From positions 5,208,001-5,272,000 of the forward strand of contig NZ_CP062159.1 in assembly GCF_014844035.1 (NCBI RefSeq): a stretch of DNA of 64,000 bases, written 5' to 3'. The DNA comes from Flavobacterium sp. MDT1-60 (GTDB taxonomy: Bacteria; Bacteroidota; Bacteroidia; Flavobacteriales; Flavobacteriaceae). The notes under the pieces were generated by a model that was not told the origin of the DNA, made no database searches, and was given only the letters and a program-made list of their open reading frames with translations. Of the stretch, positions 34,311 through 43,469 are shown piece after piece (the stretch's first letter is position 1; each line of letters starts with the position of its first letter). A program made the position numbers and the translations under genes.

Positions 34311-35543
34311 CTATCTTAATTTTAACGTAACGATTGATAATATGGCTAACATGATGGCAACAATCCAGAAACGGGTCACAATTTTACTTTCGTGATATCC
34401 TTTTTTCTGATAATGATGATGTAATGGCGACATCAGGAAAATTCTGCGTCCTTCACCGTATCTTTTTTTAGTGAATTTGAAATAACTCACTTGTAAAACA
34501 ACTGAGAAATTCTCCACTAAAAAGATTCCGCACAATAACGGAATCAATAACTCTTTACGAACTGCAATAGCTAAAACTGCAATGATTCCACCAATGGTCA
34601 AACTTCCTGTATCACCCATAAAAACAGATGCGGGATACGAATTATACCAAAGAAACCCTATTAGAGCTCCCACAAAAGCAGATATAAAAACTGTCATTTC
34701 CCCTGAATTTGGGATATACATGATATTCAAATAATTAGAAAAAATAATATTTCCCGAAACGAATGTAAATATCCCGAGCGCGAGGACGGACACTGCCGAC
34801 GTACCGGCCGCGAGACCATCAATACCATCTGTTAAATTAGCGCCGTTAGAAACCGCTGTAATAATGAAAATCACAACCGGAATAAAGATCAACCAAGCCC
34901 ATTTCTCATATCCTTCACCTGTCCAGGCTAATATTTCAGCATAATCAAATTCATTGTTTTTTACAAAAGGAATTGTAGTTGCAGTTGATTTCTCTTCAAT
35001 TGGAGTTGGCAGAACAACCGTTGTATTTGTTCCGGTTTTATAAATGTCAGTTCTTCCTGTATCAGTTCGCACCGTTACAGCCGGATTAAAATAAAGTACT
35101 GTTCCAACAATAAGTCCCAAACCAACCTGACCAATTACTTTAAAAATTCCTTTAAGACCTTCTTTATCTTTTTTGAATATTTTAATATAATCATCAATAA
35201 AACCGATCGTTCCCATCCAAAGTGTGGTTACAATTAGCAATACGATATAAATATTATGCAAACGAGCAAATAACAAAACAGGCACAAGTGTTGCAAAAAT
35301 GATTATTAGTCCCCCCATTGTTGGCGTTCCCGCTTTTTCATTTTGTCCTTGAAGACCAAGTTCACGAACCGTTTCACCTACCTGTTGTTTTCTCAAAAAG
35401 TTGATGATTCGCTTACCGTAAATCGTAGATAAAAGCAACGAAAGCATTAATGCTAAAGCCGATCTAAAAGTGATGTACTGAAAAACTCCTGTTCCCGGTA
35501 TATCTAATGTTTTGTCAAAATATTCAAATAAATAGTATAGCAT
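34311..35543 (-). CDS. mraY: Phospho-MurNAc-pentapeptide translocase MraY
   Basis: A 410-residue integral membrane enzyme that makes lipid I from UDP-MurNAc-pentapeptide and undecaprenyl phosphate. Conserved sites are [42 protein letters not shown] and [11 protein letters not shown]. It is longer than the usual 360 residues because of an extra hydrophilic Thr-rich loop at about 160-210 before the N-L-T-D-G site. Neighbours confirm the call. Confidence 0.96.
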   Translation of the reverse strand: MLYYLFEYFDKTLDIPGTGVFQYITFRSALALMLSLLLSTIYGKRIINFLRKQQVGETVRELGLQGQNEKAGTPTMGGLIIIFATLVPVLLFARLHNIYIVLLIVTTLWMGTIGFIDDYIKIFKKDKEGLKGIFKVIGQVGLGLIVGTVLYFNPAVTVRTDTGRTDIYKTGTNTTVVLPTPIEEKSTATTIPFVKNNEFDYAEILAWTGEGYEKWAWLIFIPVVIFIITAVSNGANLTDGIDGLAAGTSAVSVLALGIFTFVSGNIIFSNYLNIMYIPNSGEMTVFISAFVGALIGFLWYNSYPASVFMGDTGSLTIGGIIAVLAIAVRKELLIPLLCGIFLVENFSVVLQVSYFKFTKKRYGEGRRIFLMSPLHHHYQKKGYHESKIVTRFWIVAIMLAILSIVTLKLR

Positions 35544-35571
35544 ATCTTTCTATTTTAAAATCCAATTTTTT

Positions 35572-35620
35572 AAATTCCAAATTCCAACATTTCAATTGGA
35601 ATTTTAGAATTTGGAATTTT
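35572..35620. repeat. AATTCC hairpin between murE and mraY
   Basis: AAATTCCAAATTCCAA (35572-35587) pairs imperfectly with the TTGGAATTTTAGAATTTGG region (35597-35615). This is a degenerate member of the family at 23516, 42659 and 43401, here inside the operon. Confidence 0.6.
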
Positions 35621-35628
35621 CATTTTTG

Positions 35629-37092
35629 TTATTTTCTTAGTTGATCTAAAATTTCTTTTACCGTTTCCATATCATCAAAATGATGACGAACACCATTTAT
35701 TTCCTGATACGTTTCATGGCCTTTTCCGGCAATTAAAATAATATCATTTGGCTGAGCCAATTGACAAGCCGTTTTTATAGCTTGTTTTCTGTCGGTTATT
35801 CTCAATATCTTTTTATAATTATGAGCTTCCACTCCTTTTTCCATTTCATCTAAAATCACTTCAGGATCTTCGTTTCTTGGATTATCAGAAGTTAAAATTG
35901 CTTTATCACTCAAGTCTGAAGCAATTTTAGCCATAATTGGTCTTTTGGTTTTATCTCTGTTTCCGCCACAACCAACAACTGTAATCAATTGCTCGTTTTT
36001 GGTACGGATATCATTAATCGTTTTTAAAACATTATCCAATGCATCCGGCGTATGTGCATAATCTACAATTGCAGTAATGTTTCCTTCTGAAACAATATAT
36101 TGAAAGCGACCCGAAACACTTTCTAAGTCAGACAGTAAACGCAATGCTTCCAAGCTATCCATTCCTAGTTCAACTGCTGTTCCGTAAATTGCCAAAACAT
36201 TATAAGCGTTAAAAGTTCCAATCAGTTTAACCCAAACTTCATTGTCATTTACTTTCAATAATAAACCAGACAATTGACTTTCTAATATTGTTGCTTTAAA
36301 ATCTGCATAAGATTTTAAGGCGTATGTAAATTTTCTGGCAGCCGTATTTTGAAGCATTACAGTTCCATTTTTATCATCAATGTTTGATAAGGCGAAAGCT
36401 GTTTTTGGCAATGAATCAAAAAATGACTTTTTTACATCTCTGTATTCTGCAAATGTTGGATGATAGTCTAAATGGTCGTGCGAAAGATTTGTAAAAATCC
36501 CTCCAACAAAATGCAATGCTTCTGTTCTTTTTTGATGAATTCCGTGCGAACTCACTTCCATAAAACAATGCGTAACACCAGCTTCAATCATTTCATTTAA
36601 ATAATGATTAATTGTAATTGAATCCGGAGTAGTGTGCGTTGCATTATATTCAGTTGCATCCACCATAATTTTTACGGTAGACAACAAACCTACTTTAAAA
36701 CCAGCTTTTTGAAACAACTGAAACAATAACGATGCAATTGTTGTTTTTCCATTTGTTCCAGTAACTCCTACCAATTTTAGCTTTTCCGATGGATTTCCAA
36801 AATAATTAGCCGCCATAAAAGCCAAAGCCGTATTGGTATCCTTTACTTTTATATAGGTAATTCCTTTTTCAATATTTTCAGGTAGCGTATCACAGAGAAT
36901 TGCAGTCGCCCCAAGCTGAATTGCTTTTTCAATATAATCATGTCCATCTGAAAGTGATCCGCGAATAGCTACAAAAACATCATTATCTTCAATTTTTCTT
37001 GAATCAAAATCAATTTTGTGCACTCCGATTTCTGTCGAACCTGTTACAGATTCAATCGCTACTTTATATAATATGTCTTTCAGTATTTTCAC
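35629..37092 (-). CDS. murE: UDP-MurNAc-tripeptide synthetase MurE
   Basis: A 487-residue Mur ligase that adds the third stem residue. ATP loop G-V-T-G-T-N-G-K-T-T is at about 109-118. The substrate motif reads T-S-D-N-P-R-N-E-D-P; D-N-P-R marks meso-diaminopimelate specificity rather than lysine. G-K-G-H-E-T-Y-Q lies near the end. Its start overlaps the ftsI stop by 4 bases, which suggests translational coupling. Confidence 0.96.
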   Translation of the reverse strand: MKILKDILYKVAIESVTGSTEIGVHKIDFDSRKIEDNDVFVAIRGSLSDGHDYIEKAIQLGATAILCDTLPENIEKGITYIKVKDTNTALAFMAANYFGNPSEKLKLVGVTGTNGKTTIASLLFQLFQKAGFKVGLLSTVKIMVDATEYNATHTTPDSITINHYLNEMIEAGVTHCFMEVSSHGIHQKRTEALHFVGGIFTNLSHDHLDYHPTFAEYRDVKKSFFDSLPKTAFALSNIDDKNGTVMLQNTAARKFTYALKSYADFKATILESQLSGLLLKVNDNEVWVKLIGTFNAYNVLAIYGTAVELGMDSLEALRLLSDLESVSGRFQYIVSEGNITAIVDYAHTPDALDNVLKTINDIRTKNEQLITVVGCGGNRDKTKRPIMAKIASDLSDKAILTSDNPRNEDPEVILDEMEKGVEAHNYKKILRITDRKQAIKTACQLAQPNDIILIAGKGHETYQEINGVRHHFDDMETVKEILDQLRK

Positions 37093-39095
37093 GATAATTC
37101 TAATACTATAATTGTGTTTTTACTAATATTTTGTCCAGCTTGTAAAGACTGTTTTTTTACTTTTCCTACTCCATTTACTTTCACTTTCAAACCTAAGTTT
37201 TCTAATAAAGCAATAGCATCCATTCCTGGCATTCCTTTTAAATTCGGAATCTGATTCGTTTTTTTATTTGATTCTTTATCAAACTTATCATAACTGATTT
37301 CCTGTTTTGGAATTTTAGAATCCAGCTGTTTAATTTTATTGGTTGAAGGCGCATCTGTAAAAATCTTTTGGGCAATTCTTTTAAAAACCGGTCCCGCAAC
37401 ATCTGCTCCGTAATAATTATTTTTAGATGTATTTGGTTTATGCACTACCACAATACATGAATATTTAGGATGATCTGCCGGAAAATATCCAACAAAAGAA
37501 GAAGCATAATACATTCCTTCTCTTCCTGCCTTACTATAATTTACCATGGCTGTCCCTGTTTTTCCTGCCATCGGAAAATCTTTTGAATATAACTTAGAAC
37601 CTGTTCCTTTTTTAACCACATTTTGCAAAACTGCTTTTACTTTTTTAAGCGTTTCAGGCGAACAAATCTTTGAATTAATCACTTCTGTATCAAACTTTTT
37701 AATGGTTTTATTCCATTCTTTAATTTCTGATACAAATTGTGGTTTTACCATTACGCCATTATTTGCAACTGCATTATATAATGTTAAAGTCTGCATTGGC
37801 GTAACCGAAACATTATATCCAAAAGCCATCCACGGAAGCGTAGTTCCTGACCAATGTTTGTCTCCGGGCTGCGGAATATAAGGCCTTCCTTCTCCTTTAA
37901 AATGCAATCCTAATGTCTTATTTAATCCGTATCCATTAATATGATTTACAAACTTAGAGGGGTTATTTTTGTAATTTTCATAAACCGCCTGAACCATTAC
38001 TGTATTTGACGAAAGTTCGAATCCGCGGGCTAATGAAACTTTTCCATAACCACCTTTATGCGAGTCACGAACTGCACGTCCGTAGTATCTGATTTCTCCA
38101 CCGTGACTATCATAAACCGTGCTTGTATCTGCTACTTTATCTTCTAAAATTGCCATCAAATCGACCAATTTAAAAGTAGATCCAGGTTCATGAGATTCTG
38201 CTATCGCATAATTTGTAGTTTCAAAATATGATCCGTCTTCTGCTCTTCCTAAATTCGAAATCGCTTTTACATGACCTGTTTCTGTATCCATTACCACCAC
38301 ACAACCGTGATCAGCTTCGTAATCTTCCAGCTGTTTTAATAAAGCGTGGTGCGCTATATCCTGGATAAAAACATCAATTGTTGAAATTACATCATAACCA
38401 TCCTGAGGATCAACTTCATTGACATCACGAATAGGTTTCCATTGCCCTTTTGCAATTTTTTGTTTTAGAATTTTACCGTCTTTACCGTTCAGATAACTTT
38501 TAAATGCCCATTCAATTCCTTTTCCAACTTCTACTCCAGTTGCCGGATCTATTCGGTCATAACCAATCGTTCTTTCAGCAATTTTTCCAATCGGGTGTTT
38601 TCTTACCGTTTCCTGTTCGATTATAATCCCACCTTTGAAAGCTCCTAAATTGAATAATGGAAAACCTTTAATTTTCACATATTCCGTATAACTTAACTTA
38701 CGGGCAATCAAATAATAACGATTTTTATTTGCTCTTGCTTTTCTTAATTCCTGTTCGTAATAACCTCCCGGTCTATCCAAAACAGTAGCCAATGAATCTG
38801 ATAATGCTTTTACGTATTTCTCGAAAGTTTCTGTTTTTGGCGCTTTTGCATCAAATCTAATTTCATAGTTAGGAATTGATGTTGCGAGTAAACTTCCGTC
38901 TGCCGAGTAAATATTTCCTTTGTTTGCCGGAATCACAAAATTTCTAACCGTACGCTGTTTTGCCAGTTTTCTGTAATAATCTCCTTCAACCCATTGAATA
39001 TTGGTTAATTTAACGACAATAGCAATTGCCATCACAAAGATGAAAACTGCTACGAGGTAAATTCTGTAGGATATATATTTATCGTCTACTGCCAT
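37089..39095 (-). CDS. ftsI: Septal penicillin-binding protein (FtsI)
   Basis: A 668-residue transpeptidase anchored by one N-terminal membrane segment (about 9-28). It has a pedestal domain, then the catalytic motifs S-T-F-K (nucleophile, in E-P-G-S-T-F-K-L), S-S-N and K-T-G-T-A. A C-terminal PASTA domain (I-P-N-L-K-G-M-P-G-M-D-A-I-A-L-L-E) covers about the last 55 residues; such domains can bind peptidoglycan. It pairs with FtsW and is preceded by the small ftsL gene, with a 10-base overlap. Confidence 0.94.
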   Translation of the reverse strand: MAVDDKYISYRIYLVAVFIFVMAIAIVVKLTNIQWVEGDYYRKLAKQRTVRNFVIPANKGNIYSADGSLLATSIPNYEIRFDAKAPKTETFEKYVKALSDSLATVLDRPGGYYEQELRKARANKNRYYLIARKLSYTEYVKIKGFPLFNLGAFKGGIIIEQETVRKHPIGKIAERTIGYDRIDPATGVEVGKGIEWAFKSYLNGKDGKILKQKIAKGQWKPIRDVNEVDPQDGYDVISTIDVFIQDIAHHALLKQLEDYEADHGCVVVMDTETGHVKAISNLGRAEDGSYFETTNYAIAESHEPGSTFKLVDLMAILEDKVADTSTVYDSHGGEIRYYGRAVRDSHKGGYGKVSLARGFELSSNTVMVQAVYENYKNNPSKFVNHINGYGLNKTLGLHFKGEGRPYIPQPGDKHWSGTTLPWMAFGYNVSVTPMQTLTLYNAVANNGVMVKPQFVSEIKEWNKTIKKFDTEVINSKICSPETLKKVKAVLQNVVKKGTGSKLYSKDFPMAGKTGTAMVNYSKAGREGMYYASSFVGYFPADHPKYSCIVVVHKPNTSKNNYYGADVAGPVFKRIAQKIFTDAPSTNKIKQLDSKIPKQEISYDKFDKESNKKTNQIPNLKGMPGMDAIALLENLGLKVKVNGVGKVKKQSLQAGQNISKNTIIVLELS

Positions 39096-39433
39096 ATTCT
39101 TTTAAAGAAACTTTTTTCTTCTTCTTTTTTAACTTCTATTTTTACTGGAGGAACTGTCGATGGAAAAATCTGTTTTTCTAACATTTTATCTGATATCGTT
39201 GATTCCATTTTCAATTTCATTAATTCTGAACGTCGGTCTACAAATTCAGATCGCAATTCTTTTACTTCATTGCTCAGTTTTGCTATTTCGAAAACCTTTT
39301 GCTCGTAACGCTGTGTATTGGCAATCATCAGAATAGCTAACAGAATTATAAAAACAATGAAGCGCCAGTTTTTTACTGCATCATCATTGATTAGAAATCT
39401 TGCCTTTAATATGCCAAATACTCCACTTTTCAT
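39086..39433 (-). CDS. ftsL: FtsL-like division protein
   Basis: A 115-residue bitopic protein: a short cytoplasmic part, one membrane segment (about 25-41, F-I-V-F-I-I-L-L-A-I-L-M-I), and a periplasmic coiled coil (E-I-A-K-L-S-N-E-V-K-E-L-R-S-E-F). Sequence identity to FtsL is low in all bacteria, so the call rests on size, topology and its place between rsmH and ftsI. Confidence 0.82.
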   Translation of the reverse strand: MKSGVFGILKARFLINDDAVKNWRFIVFIILLAILMIANTQRYEQKVFEIAKLSNEVKELRSEFVDRRSELMKLKMESTISDKMLEKQIFPSTVPPVKIEVKKEEEKSFFKRIWQ

Positions 39434-39447
39434 TTTCTACCTTAATA

Positions 39448-40356
39448 TTATATCTTCTCTGCAATTCTTAATTTCGCACTTCTTGCTCTATTGTTTATTT
39501 TGATCTCTGCATCATCCGGAACAATCAATTTTCCGATCGTTTTAAATGGAACTGAAAAGTTTCCATAAAAATCACGTTCCGGCTCTCCTTCAAACATTCC
39601 GTTTTTGATAAATCTTTTTACCAATCTGTCCTCTAAAGAATGATATGAGATAACTGAAAATCTTCCACCCGGATTCAAAATTTCTAATGATTGCTCAATA
39701 AACTCTTTTAAAACATCCATTTCCTGATTTACTTCAATTCGAATCGCCTGATAAATCTGAGCTAATATTTTATTCTTTACTCTTTCAGGTAAATATTTTG
39801 CCAAAACATCTTTTAATTCATCTGTCGTTTTGATTGGGTATTTCTCTCTTGCTTCTACAATTGTTCTTGCTAAAACTGGTGCATTTTTCAACTCCCCATA
39901 ATCAAAAAAAACACGACGTAAATCCTGTTCTTCATATTCGTTAACCACCCGGTAAGCATTCAAATCATTTTTCTGACTCATCCGCATATCAAGCTCGGCA
40001 TCAAATCTTGTGGAGAATCCTCTTTCCGGAACATCAAACTGATGTGATGAAACCCCTAAATCAGCCAAGATTCCGTCAACACTTTTTACTCCGTGAAAAC
40101 GTAAAAACCTTTTTATAAATCTAAAATTCTCATTAATTAAGGTAAACCTTTCGTCCGGCAATGCATTTACAAGCGCATCTTCATCCTGATCAAAAGCAAA
40201 TAATTTTCCGTTTGGTCCCAATCTCTTCAAAATTTCCCTTGAATGACCACCGCCTCCAAACGTAACATCTACATAAATGCCGTCAGGTTTAATATTTAAA
40301 CCATCAACTGTAGGATGAAGTAAAACCGGATTATGATATTCCATTGTCGTCGTCAT
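39448..40356 (-). CDS. rsmH: 16S rRNA (cytosine-1402-N4)-methyltransferase
   Basis: A 302-residue SAM-dependent methyltransferase that modifies C1402 of 16S rRNA. It starts with Y-H-N-P-V-L-L-H-P-T, has the SAM site D-V-T-F-G-G-G-G-H-S at about 29-38, I-L-A-D-L-G-V-S-S-H-Q near 100, and the late S-Y-H-S-L-E-D-R-L-V-K-R. It overlaps mraZ by 26 bases. Confidence 0.96.
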   Translation of the reverse strand: MTTTMEYHNPVLLHPTVDGLNIKPDGIYVDVTFGGGGHSREILKRLGPNGKLFAFDQDEDALVNALPDERFTLINENFRFIKRFLRFHGVKSVDGILADLGVSSHQFDVPERGFSTRFDAELDMRMSQKNDLNAYRVVNEYEEQDLRRVFFDYGELKNAPVLARTIVEAREKYPIKTTDELKDVLAKYLPERVKNKILAQIYQAIRIEVNQEMDVLKEFIEQSLEILNPGGRFSVISYHSLEDRLVKRFIKNGMFEGEPERDFYGNFSVPFKTIGKLIVPDDAEIKINNRARSAKLRIAEKI

Positions 40357-40804
40357 TAATATTTCCCATTACTTCTTCGGCTAAATCTGCAAAATCCATA
40401 TCTTCGCCGCTTATTGATTTTTCATATAAATCCTTATCCCAAATTTCCACAATATTAACCGCAGATGAAAAAACCACATCTTTAGCAATACCTGAAAAAG
40501 CTACCAAATCTTTTGGCACCAATAATCTTCCTAATGCATCAATTTCTACCATTTTAACACCGGCAGTAAATCTTCGAATGAAATCGTTGTTCTTTTTTAC
40601 AAAACGATTCAGCTTATTTATTTTTTGCATCATCAGATTCCATTCATCCATCGGATACAATTCTAAACACGGTTGAAAAACAGAGCGCTTCAAAACGAAT
40701 CCGTCCTGAAGAGAAGAAGCCAATTGCTTTTTCAAAGGCGCAGGCATCATTAGCCTTCCTTTAGCATCGACTTTACACTCATATGTTCCAACAATTGTGT
40801 TCAA
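40331..40804 (-). CDS. mraZ: Transcriptional regulator MraZ
   Basis: A 157-residue protein with two AbrB-like SpoVT domains: G-T-Y-E-C-K-V-D-A-K-G-R-L-M-M-P at the start and V-E-I-D-A-L-G-R-L-L-V-P in the second half. MraZ forms rings that bind repeated boxes in front of its own operon and repress it. It is the first gene of this dcw cluster, and matching boxes lie directly upstream at 40850-40905. Confidence 0.95.
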   Translation of the reverse strand: MNTIVGTYECKVDAKGRLMMPAPLKKQLASSLQDGFVLKRSVFQPCLELYPMDEWNLMMQKINKLNRFVKKNNDFIRRFTAGVKMVEIDALGRLLVPKDLVAFSGIAKDVVFSSAVNIVEIWDKDLYEKSISGEDMDFADLAEEVMGNINDDDNGIS

Positions 40805-40830
40805 GAAAAATCAATTAATATGTTATAGGA

Positions 40831-40838
40831 CAAAAATA
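40831..40838 (-). promoter_or_regulatory. dcw promoter -7 element
   Basis: On the minus strand TATTTTTG fits TAnnTTTG, 27 bases before the mraZ ATG. The place for the -33 element falls inside the GTGG boxes at 40850-40873, so a protein bound there would block RNA polymerase. Confidence 0.55.
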
Positions 40839-40849
40839 TAAAAATATTA

Positions 40850-40905
40850 CCACATTTTACCACAATATACCACTTTGTTAATAAGTTTAACCACTTTCCT
40901 ACCAC
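40850..40905 (-). promoter_or_regulatory. Candidate MraZ operator
   Basis: On the minus strand GTGG occurs five times, complement at 40850, 40860, 40870, 40891 and 40902. The first three are exactly 10 bp apart in the form TGTGGTAA or close to it, and the other two are one to two helical turns further. MraZ in E. coli and Mycoplasma binds three or more short G-rich boxes with a 10-bp period in front of mraZ. Confidence 0.6.
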
Positions 40906-41146
40906 TACGCCTAAATTACGATCAATCAATCCCTTAGCTAATTATTACTGAATTCCCAATTACATTAATCAATCAAAAAAATTACGCACCATTTTTCTTA
41001 AAAAAATGTCTATTATACATATTTCTTAACATTTAGCAATTCCACCAAAAACACCTCTAAAATCTGATTTTTAAGCACTTAGATATTCTACGAAAATTAT
41101 CTAGTTAAAAAACGATAGCAAAAATTCATTTTTATTTATTAAACCC

Positions 41147-41154
41147 TATATTTG
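41147..41154 (+). promoter_or_regulatory. TAnnTTTG element for 41182 gene
   Basis: TATATTTG lies 27 bases before the ATG at 41182. No clear -33 element is seen. Confidence 0.45.
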
Positions 41155-41181
41155 TCCAAATTGAAATTGGCATTAAATTAG

Positions 41182-41946
41182 ATGGACAAACACTACAAAA
41201 AAGAAGGCAAATACAGCTATTATGAAGCTGGAGAAGGAACTCCTATCGTTATTTTACATGGCTTAATGGGAGGCCTTAGCAACTTTGATGCTGTAGCCGA
41301 ATATTTCCCAACAAAAGGATACAAAGTTGTCATCCCGGATTTGCCAATATATACTCAAAGCATTTTGAAAACCAATGTGAAAAGCTTTGCGAAATACGTA
41401 AAAGACTTCATCACTTTTAAAGGCTTTGATCAGGTAATTTTATTAGGTAATTCGTTAGGTGGACATATTGCACTTTATCATACAAAATTATATCCTGAAA
41501 AAGTGGCGGGACTTGTAATTACCGGAAGTTCTGGTCTTTACGAAAGCGCTATGGGAGACAGTTACCCAAAAAGAGGTGATTATGAATACATCAAAAAGAA
41601 AGCAGAAGATGTGTTTTATGATCCGTCAATTGCTACTCCCGAACTTATTGATGAAGTTTACGCAACTGTTAATGACCGTATCAAATTAATTAAAACCTTA
41701 ACGATTGCCAAGAGCGCAATTCGTCACAATATGGCCAAAGATTTACCAAAAATGACAGTGGAAACCTGTATTATTTGGGGTAAAAATGACGCTGTTACGC
41801 CACCAAATGTTGCCGAAGAATTTGATAAATTATTGCCTAATTCAACTTTGTATTGGATAGACAAATGTGGACACGCTGCTATGATGGAACATCCTCAGGA
41901 ATTCAACAAACTTCTTGAAGAATGGCTCGTTAAAAAGAATTTATAG
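41182..41946 (+). CDS. Cytoplasmic alpha/beta hydrolase
   Basis: A 254-residue alpha/beta hydrolase without a signal peptide. H-G-L-M-G-G-L-S-N-F forms the oxyanion loop at about 30-39, G-N-S-L-G-G-H (nucleophile S about 96) the elbow, W-G-K-N-D-A-V-T the acid region, and C-G-H-A-A-M-M-E-H-P the histidine. The pattern fits the esterase/lipase-like group; the substrate is not known. It lies 41 bases before engB and is probably cotranscribed with it. Confidence 0.85.
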   Translation: MDKHYKKEGKYSYYEAGEGTPIVILHGLMGGLSNFDAVAEYFPTKGYKVVIPDLPIYTQSILKTNVKSFAKYVKDFITFKGFDQVILLGNSLGGHIALYHTKLYPEKVAGLVITGSSGLYESAMGDSYPKRGDYEYIKKKAEDVFYDPSIATPELIDEVYATVNDRIKLIKTLTIAKSAIRHNMAKDLPKMTVETCIIWGKNDAVTPPNVAEEFDKLLPNSTLYWIDKCGHAAMMEHPQEFNKLLEEWLVKKNL

Positions 41947-41987
41947 CATCTAACTTTCGACTTTTAGGAGGTTTAAAAACAAAAAAC

Positions 41988-42608
41988 ATGAAAATTACAA
42001 CCGCCGAATTTATTGTCAGCAATTCTGAAGTGGCAAAATGCCCTGCAGAATTTTTGCCGGAATATGCTTTTATCGGAAGATCAAACGTGGGCAAGTCGTC
42101 GTTGATCAATATGCTTACCAATCATAAAAATTTAGCAAAAACATCAGGCAGACCTGGAAAAACACAATTAATAAACCATTTCAAAATCAACAACAATTGG
42201 TTTTTAGTGGATTTACCCGGTTATGGGTACGCCAAGGTATCAAAAAAAACAAAATCAGTTTTCCAGCAATTTATTACTGATTATTTTGAAACCAGAGAAC
42301 AATTGGTTTGTGCTTTTGTTTTGATTGATATTCGCCACGAAGCTCAAAATATCGATATTGAATTTATGTCGTACATGGGTGAAAGCGAAATTCCTTTTTG
42401 CATTATTTTTACAAAAGCAGACAAAATCAGTAAGACCAAAATTGACTCCCATATTGCAGCATATAAAAAACAAATGTTTGCCAATAACTGGGAAGAAATG
42501 CCTCAATATTTCGTAACCTCATCTACAGAGTCAACTGGAAAAGAAGATCTTTTATCGTATATTGATGAAGTAAATCAAGAGGTTTTTAAAAACAATAGTC
42601 AATTTTAA
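41988..42608 (+). CDS. engB: Ribosome biogenesis GTPase EngB (YihA/YsxC)
   Basis: A 206-residue TrmE-Era-type GTPase needed for large ribosomal subunit assembly and cell division. G1 loop G-R-S-N-V-G-K-S-S-L at about 31-40, G2 R-P-G-K-T-Q, G3 D-L-P-G-Y-G-Y-A, G4 T-K-A-D-K. The start follows an AGGAGG-like sequence, which is unusual for this low-SD genome. A hairpin terminator follows. Confidence 0.95.
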   Translation: MKITTAEFIVSNSEVAKCPAEFLPEYAFIGRSNVGKSSLINMLTNHKNLAKTSGRPGKTQLINHFKINNNWFLVDLPGYGYAKVSKKTKSVFQQFITDYFETREQLVCAFVLIDIRHEAQNIDIEFMSYMGESEIPFCIIFTKADKISKTKIDSHIAAYKKQMFANNWEEMPQYFVTSSTESTGKEDLLSYIDEVNQEVFKNNSQF

Positions 42609-42658
42609 AATTCCAAATTTAGAAATTCCAAATTTCAATAAAAAGGAAATAATCAATA

Positions 42659-42712
42659 GAAAATCCCAAATGCCAATTTTACAGATTGGAATTTGGGATT
42701 TTTTTTATTTAG
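42659..42712 (+). terminator. AATTCC-family terminator after engB
   Basis: AAAATCCCAAATGCCAA pairs with TTGGAATTTGGGATTTT with one mismatch and ends in a run of T. A second, weaker pair of CCAAATTT words precedes it at 42610-42640. Confidence 0.75.
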
Positions 42713-42733
42713 AATTTGTTTTATTTTTTAAGG

Positions 42734-42741
42734 TACATTTG
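42734..42741 (+). promoter_or_regulatory. TAnnTTTG element for 42761 gene
   Basis: TACATTTG, 19 bases before the ATG at 42761, preceded by TTTG at 42716-42719. The spacing is a little short for the usual promoter. Confidence 0.4.
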
Positions 42742-42760
42742 AAATAATAAAATCACAGTT

Positions 42761-43387
42761 ATGAAGAATTTTAAATTACTATCAATTGTTTTTGCTTTAC
42801 TTTTATCTTCATGCCAGACGCCTCATTATATGTTTATGACCGGACAAAGAACCGGCGTTGATTTTACAACCGGAAAATGGCTTTTAAACGAAGTAGATTC
42901 TCCGAAAAACTCTAAAGAAAAAATGACAGCTGAATCGTTGAAATTCTTTAGAAAAAACTTAGGTGAAAGAGTATTCTACATCAATGATGTAAATGGGTTA
43001 TTGGTTACAAGGAAAATTCACCTCAATCCGAATAATGTAAAATTAAAAGAACTCAAAGACGGAACCGGTTTTGATTTTTTTATTAATATCTCTACCAAAA
43101 AAAACAAAAACGATTTTTCTACTATAGAACTTTACCAATACGACAGTGAATCTGGAAAAAATGAAGCAGAAGTAACTCTTGAAATATATGATTTAAACCT
43201 GCAACAAATCATTTACTCACAAAATATTGTAGGCATTACCGGAAAAGCAAGTACCGAATCGATGTGGCAAACAGAAAAATCAGATAAACTCGCAGATAAT
43301 ATAACGTTCTACAAAAATGCCGATAACCTAATGTTGGGGGCTTTAAAACGAATTTTTAAAGATTTAAATAAAAGGTCTATTCATTAG
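42761..43387 (+). CDS. Putative lipoprotein of unknown function
   Basis: A 208-residue protein with a lipoprotein signal peptide: basic start, hydrophobic core and lipobox L-L-S-S-C at residue 18. The mature part is mixed alpha/beta, with R-V-F-Y-I-N-D-V-N-G-L-L-V and alternating strands, and no known motif. I do not recognise the family. It is monocistronic, between terminators of the AATTCC family. Confidence 0.65.
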   Translation: MKNFKLLSIVFALLLSSCQTPHYMFMTGQRTGVDFTTGKWLLNEVDSPKNSKEKMTAESLKFFRKNLGERVFYINDVNGLLVTRKIHLNPNNVKLKELKDGTGFDFFINISTKKNKNDFSTIELYQYDSESGKNEAEVTLEIYDLNLQQIIYSQNIVGITGKASTESMWQTEKSDKLADNITFYKNADNLMLGALKRIFKDLNKRSIH

Positions 43388-43400
43388 AAAATAATCAAAT

Positions 43401-43447
43401 AAAAATCCCAAATTCCAATTGTAAATCTTGGAATTTGGGATTTTTTT
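43401..43447. terminator. Bidirectional AATTCC-family terminator
   Basis: AAAAATCCCAAATTCCAA (43401-43418) and its exact complement (43428-43445) with T-runs on both strands. It separates the convergent lipoprotein and gldC genes. Confidence 0.88.
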
Positions 43448-43469
43448 ATATTGGAATTTTAAAGAAATT

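Larger units (their letters stand above)
40805..41181. other. 377-bp divergent control region
   Basis: Between mraZ and the hydrolase at 41182. It carries the dcw promoter and MraZ boxes on the left and a TATATTTG element (41147-41154) for the hydrolase on the right. The middle is AT-rich with no gene. Confidence 0.6.
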
